Origin: Photobacterium rosenbergii
GTDB lineage: Bacteria; Pseudomonadota; Gammaproteobacteria; Enterobacterales; Vibrionaceae
Assembly: GCF_003026455.1 (NCBI RefSeq)
Contig: NZ_PYMB01000038.1
Location: 1 to 33,867 of the forward strand
Direction of reading: 5' to 3'
Length of the DNA stretch: 33,867 nucleotides
The position numbers and the translations under genes were made by a program. The notes under the pieces are model-generated. The model did no database searches. It was not told the origin of the DNA and was given only the letters and a program-made list of their open reading frames with translations. Shown piece after piece: positions 31,049 to 33,867 of this stretch. Within the stretch, counting starts at the first letter, position 1. Each line of letters starts with the position of its first letter.

Positions 31049-31873
31049 TTACATGTGCCTTTCACGAACTTGGTCCAGGTACTGGCAGATTTCTTCAGCG
31101 GCCTTTATGGTGCGTGGTGTAGGCCGGTTTAACCAGTCTGATGTCACAGTAAAAATATGCTGCTTTTCCACTGCGGGTAACTGCTGGCGCCACTTGTCCC
31201 ACACCGATTGATCGGCGGCAGCATGCGAAGTACCGAAAATCACCTCTGGCTGGCGAACAATGACTTGCTCTTGTGAAACCTGCGGGTAGGCGGCAGCACT
31301 GTTGGCAAAGATGTTTTGCCCACCACAAACAGCAAAGACTTGGCTTGGCCAATTATCGCCGGCGACGGTGATTATTGGGCTGTTGCTGAGCTGGTAGAAG
31401 TAACTGACGGGCTGTTTTTCCTGATGTGTCAAACGAAGGCTCTCTAGCCGCTGACGAAAATCGTGAGCATTGCTTTGGGCTTGTTCGGGTGTGTCGGCAA
31501 ACTGGCCGAGTTGCTCAAGGGTCGTAGCAATGTCTGCTAAAGATTTAGGGTTGGAATAGAACACCTTAAAGCCGAGCTGCTCCAGCCGGGTCATTTCACG
31601 GGTCGGGTTACCTCCTTCCCAAGCGAGGATCAAATCAGGCTGCAGGGCAACGATGCGCTCCATTTTGATGCCACGGTAGTTGGCAACCCGCTCGAGGGAT
31701 TTAGCCGCTTCTGGATAGTCACTGTAATCACTGGCAGCGATCAATTTATCCCCCAGCCCTGCTGCATAGGCCATCTCAGTCGTGTGGGGCGAGAGGCTGA
31801 TGATTGTTTTCACTGGCTGGGCAGAGGTAACAAAGGCTGGGAGTAACAGTAGGAAGAGGGCAGCGAAACGCAC
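31049..31873 (-). CDS. btuF: Vitamin B12 periplasmic binding protein BtuF
   Basis: The 274-residue class III solute-binding protein has a signal peptide (MRFAALFLLLLPAFVTSA, cleavage after about 18) and the BtuF N-lobe start TIISLSPHTTEMAYAAGLGDKLIAAS. It continues with YRGIKMERIVALQPDLILAWEGG. It captures cobalamin in the periplasm for the BtuCD importer, whose genes are not in this window. Translation starts at GTG directly after the cbiB TAA with no spacer, and AAGGAG is 8 bases upstream inside cbiB, so the two are translationally coupled. Confidence 0.93.
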   Translation of the reverse strand: MRFAALFLLLLPAFVTSAQPVKTIISLSPHTTEMAYAAGLGDKLIAASDYSDYPEAAKSLERVANYRGIKMERIVALQPDLILAWEGGNPTREMTRLEQLGFKVFYSNPKSLADIATTLEQLGQFADTPEQAQSNAHDFRQRLESLRLTHQEKQPVSYFYQLSNSPIITVAGDNWPSQVFAVCGGQNIFANSAAAYPQVSQEQVIVRQPEVIFGTSHAAADQSVWDKWRQQLPAVEKQHIFTVTSDWLNRPTPRTIKAAEEICQYLDQVRERHM

Positions 31874-32830
31874 TTAAACAGCTCCTTGTAGCATGAGAAG
31901 TAGCAGGCTTTGGACAGTAACCCATGCCCATAGACGTTGGTTAGCAAGGCGGTTGAGTTGGCTTAGGTGCAATGCTGCAGGCGCAATCCTGCCACCGAGC
32001 TTGGGCCGCTCCATCTTGGTTTGATCGTAGATAGCCGGCCCACCTAGCGATAGCGACAGTTTGTGTCCGGCCGCAGCCAGTAGCCAGCCGGGGCCCGGTA
32101 GTAACCAGCTCTCGCCCTGTTGTTTGAGTCCCTTTAAAGCGACCTGAGCGTTGTGGCCGATAGTCAGGATAAGGGCAAACAAGCGCAGAGGCACGATATC
32201 GAGGATAGCGAGAACTGTAGTTGCCGGCTGGCCAAAATGACGGAATTGCTGCCTACTGGGTGACCAGCAGCGGCTGAGTTCAACGGCTAGCCGATATAAT
32301 ATTGCGCCGATACCGCCGGCCAGGGCATACCAAAATAATACGCCTGCCACTAACCGGCCATAACCGACCAGCATGGTCTCGGCCCCTGCCTTGCCTAGAC
32401 CGAGTAAGGAGAGGCTTTCTGTGTGGCGGTTGACTTTGCCTGCCAGCAGCGCTCGGCACTGCATTTTATCTTCACGGCTGTAGGCGCGGACAAACTGTTT
32501 GCTGAACTTGTGCAAATTGCGCCAATCCAGGGCAACCCAAAGTAGCAGAAGATGGAAAGCCGTATCGATCCAGACCAGTTGGTAGAGGCAAATAAGGACA
32601 ATCAGGACAGTAAGCCACAACAAGGACCACGACAGCAGCCCTGAAAGGCGCTTTTGCTGCGGGGCATCGTTGGGTTTGTTGACTTTACTGGCGATGGAGA
32701 GCGCGAGCTGGCGCCAAATCTGTAGCGGGTGTAACTTGGAAGGGATCGGCAACAGCCATTGCAATGCCAGTGCACCCCACAAGGCGAGTAGGGTGCTGTT
32801 ACCGGCGATACTTGCAATGGCGTCGGTCAT
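31874..32830 (-). CDS. cbiB: Cobalamin biosynthesis protein CbiB/CobD family
   Basis: The 318-residue integral membrane protein belongs to the CbiB (CobD) adenosylcobinamide-phosphate synthase family, which joins aminopropanol (or its phosphate) to the corrin ring. The family blocks LHPLQIWRQLA, the short helices around RALLAGKVNRHTESLS, and the C-terminal LPGPGWLLAAAGHKLSLSLGGPAIYD are visible. The sequence is diverged from enteric CbiB, so a role in cobinamide salvage rather than full synthesis is likely. It is flanked by mtnN (1-base gap, TAA-G-ATG) and btuF (zero gap). AAAATGG lies inside the end of mtnN upstream of the start. The family is confident, the precise reaction less so. Confidence 0.85.
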   Translation of the reverse strand: MTDAIASIAGNSTLLALWGALALQWLLPIPSKLHPLQIWRQLALSIASKVNKPNDAPQQKRLSGLLSWSLLWLTVLIVLICLYQLVWIDTAFHLLLLWVALDWRNLHKFSKQFVRAYSREDKMQCRALLAGKVNRHTESLSLLGLGKAGAETMLVGYGRLVAGVLFWYALAGGIGAILYRLAVELSRCWSPSRQQFRHFGQPATTVLAILDIVPLRLFALILTIGHNAQVALKGLKQQGESWLLPGPGWLLAAAGHKLSLSLGGPAIYDQTKMERPKLGGRIAPAALHLSQLNRLANQRLWAWVTVQSLLLLMLQGAV

Positions 32831-32831
32831 C

Positions 32832-33530
32832 TTACTGGTTCAGTAGGTCAACCATTTTAGCCACCATTACTGATGAGCTCTGGGCTGCCACAGGCAGGAA
32901 CTCTTCAAAGCTCATTGGCGACTCTTTGTCTGCTACATCGGAGATGGCGCGGACTACAACGAACGGTACGTTGAACTGGTGGCAAGCCTGGGCAATGGCC
33001 GCAGCTTCCATCTCTACCGCAATTACTGACGGGAAGTTGTCACGGATGAAAGCTTGCTTTTCTGCCGAGCAAACGAAAGCATCACCAGTACAGATCAGGC
33101 CGCGAACTGCGTGGGTATCACCCATGGTCGCCAGTGCCTTTTCGGCAACGTCCATCAGTTTGGCATCAGAAGCAAAGGCTGCTGGCTGCTGGGCCATCTG
33201 GCCAATTTCGTAACCAAATGCTGTGACGTCGGCATCGTGGTAACGCACTTCTGTTGAGATCACGACATCACCAACATTCAAGCTGCTATCGAAACCACCA
33301 GCAGAGCCAGTGTTCAGCACAACATCCGGCTGGAAGATTTCAAGCAATACCGCACTGCCTACCGCTGCTGCTACTTTACCGATGCCAGATTGAAGTAGAA
33401 CCACATCATGGCCGTTAAGCGTACCTGTGTAGAAAGTACAGCCTGCTTTGTTGTGAGTCTCGCAGTTAGCCAGTTGGTCTTTAAGGATGGCAACTTCTTG
33501 CTCCATCGCGCCGATAATGCCGATTTTCAT
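32832..33530 (-). CDS. mtnN: 5'-methylthioadenosine/S-adenosylhomocysteine nucleosidase
   Basis: The 232-residue enzyme cleaves adenine from methylthioadenosine, S-adenosylhomocysteine and 5'-deoxyadenosine, recycling by-products of polyamine, autoinducer and radical-SAM chemistry. Catalytic residues are Glu12 (GAMEQEV), Glu173/Glu175 in AVEMEAAAIAQ and Asp198 in RAISDVAD, with the purine-nucleosidase signature NTGSAGG at 73-79. The frame includes a TTG codon directly before the ATG; the ATG at 33530 is used because family members start MKIGIIGAMEQE. It is the first gene of the mtnN-cbiB-btuF operon, an arrangement common in Vibrionaceae. Confidence 0.96.
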   Translation of the reverse strand: MKIGIIGAMEQEVAILKDQLANCETHNKAGCTFYTGTLNGHDVVLLQSGIGKVAAAVGSAVLLEIFQPDVVLNTGSAGGFDSSLNVGDVVISTEVRYHDADVTAFGYEIGQMAQQPAAFASDAKLMDVAEKALATMGDTHAVRGLICTGDAFVCSAEKQAFIRDNFPSVIAVEMEAAAIAQACHQFNVPFVVVRAISDVADKESPMSFEEFLPVAAQSSSVMVAKMVDLLNQ

Positions 33531-33556
33531 CAATACAGTCTCTTGTTAGGTAACAA

Positions 33557-33573
33557 GCCCCCATAGAGGGGGC
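33557..33573 (-). other. GC-rich hairpin between gltD and mtnN
   Basis: GCCCCC-ATAGA-GGGGGC forms a 6-bp all-GC stem. No U-run follows on the minus strand (TTGTTAC). Given the promoter candidate just upstream, it probably sits at the very 5' end of the mtnN mRNA, where it would stabilise it; a role as gltD terminator is the alternative. Confidence 0.45.
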
Positions 33574-33587
33574 GTGGGGATAGGCGG

Positions 33588-33618
33588 ATTGTAACATGGC
33601 GGGCGGCTACATTGCCAA
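33588..33618 (-). promoter_or_regulatory. Promoter candidate for the mtnN operon
   Basis: On the minus strand TTGGCA (33613-33618) and TACAAT (33588-33593) each match consensus in 5 of 6 positions but are 19 bases apart, longer than optimal. The start would be about 50 bases before the mtnN ATG. Confidence 0.45.
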
Positions 33619-33648
33619 GTCGCCAGCCGGTTAGTTACACATCAATAG

Positions 33649-33867
33649 CTATACATCTAGGAAGTCGAGGATACCGTCTGCGGCGCGGCGCCCTTCGTCA
33701 ATGGCAGTAACGACCAAATCCGAACCACGGACGGCATCGCCGCCGGCAAATATCTTCGGGTTGGTGGTCTGGAAGGCAAAGTCGCCACCCTCCGGGGCCT
33801 GGATCCGGCCCCATTGATCCAGCTCGACGCCGAATTCGGCCAACCAAGGCATAGCATGGGGTTGGAA
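33649..33867 (-). CDS. gltD: Glutamate synthase small subunit GltD, C-terminal fragment
   Basis: The frame is open from the right window edge and ends at TAG (33649). The 72 visible residues (FQPHAMPWLAEFGVELDQWGRI onward) match the end of the GltD flavoprotein, including the FAD-contacting segment IFAGGDAVRGSDLVVTAIDEGRRAA. The full protein passes electrons from NADPH to the large subunit GltB for glutamate synthesis from glutamine and 2-oxoglutarate. The rest lies beyond the window. A paralogous GltD-like oxidoreductase cannot be excluded from this piece alone. Confidence 0.88.
   Translation of the reverse strand, partial: FQPHAMPWLAEFGVELDQWGRIQAPEGGDFAFQTTNPKIFAGGDAVRGSDLVVTAIDEGRRAADGILDFLDV

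Overview
This window is chromosomal DNA of a gamma-proteobacterium, almost certainly of the family Vibrionaceae (Vibrio, Photobacterium or a close relative; the genus cannot be fixed from the sequence alone). The evidence is an intact chitin-disaccharide cluster in the same gene order I recall from Vibrio cholerae VC0611-VC0620, followed by chiS, rsmC, hemL, clcA, erpA and tyrS orthologues in the neighbourhood they occupy in that genome.

Left edge (1-549): the 3' end of an IS3-family insertion sequence, a short tandem repeat, degenerate repeats and terminators, with no native gene. Chitin block (550-14845, all minus strand): one long operon read from the chitobiose-binding protein through two permeases, two ATPases, a family 9 glycosidase, glucosamine kinase, a family 20 hexosaminidase, chitobiose phosphorylase and a phosphohexomutase. 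It imports (GlcNAc)2 and converts it to sugar phosphates in the cytoplasm. The 612-base gap upstream (14846-15457) is its control region, and the next gene up is chiS, the membrane hybrid kinase whose periplasmic domain is known in V. cholerae to be held in check by the binding protein.

Housekeeping block (19146-27782): rsmC, a PerM/AI-2E-family membrane protein, hemL, clcA, erpA, an M23 endopeptidase and tyrS, in mixed orientation and mostly bounded by clear terminators. Two things here are easily missed. One is a 35-codon plus-strand gene at 21476-21583 for a cysteine-rich single-span membrane protein with a near-ideal ribosome binding site. The other is an IscR type-1-like site overlapping the erpA promoter and the clcA stop codon.

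Right block (27877-33867, all minus strand): a questin-oxidase-like protein, a VOC-family protein, two adjacent TRIC-family channel paralogues (about 73% identical by eye), the compact mtnN-cbiB-btuF operon (nucleoside salvage and cobalamin uptake/salvage), and the 3' end of gltD cut by the window edge.

I see no rRNA, tRNA, CRISPR array, prophage or defence system. Most of the window is well-understood core genome. The most novel material is the small cysteine-rich protein, the structured control region and leader before the chitobiose operon, the IscR-like site, the TRIC duplication and several uncharacterised palindromes.
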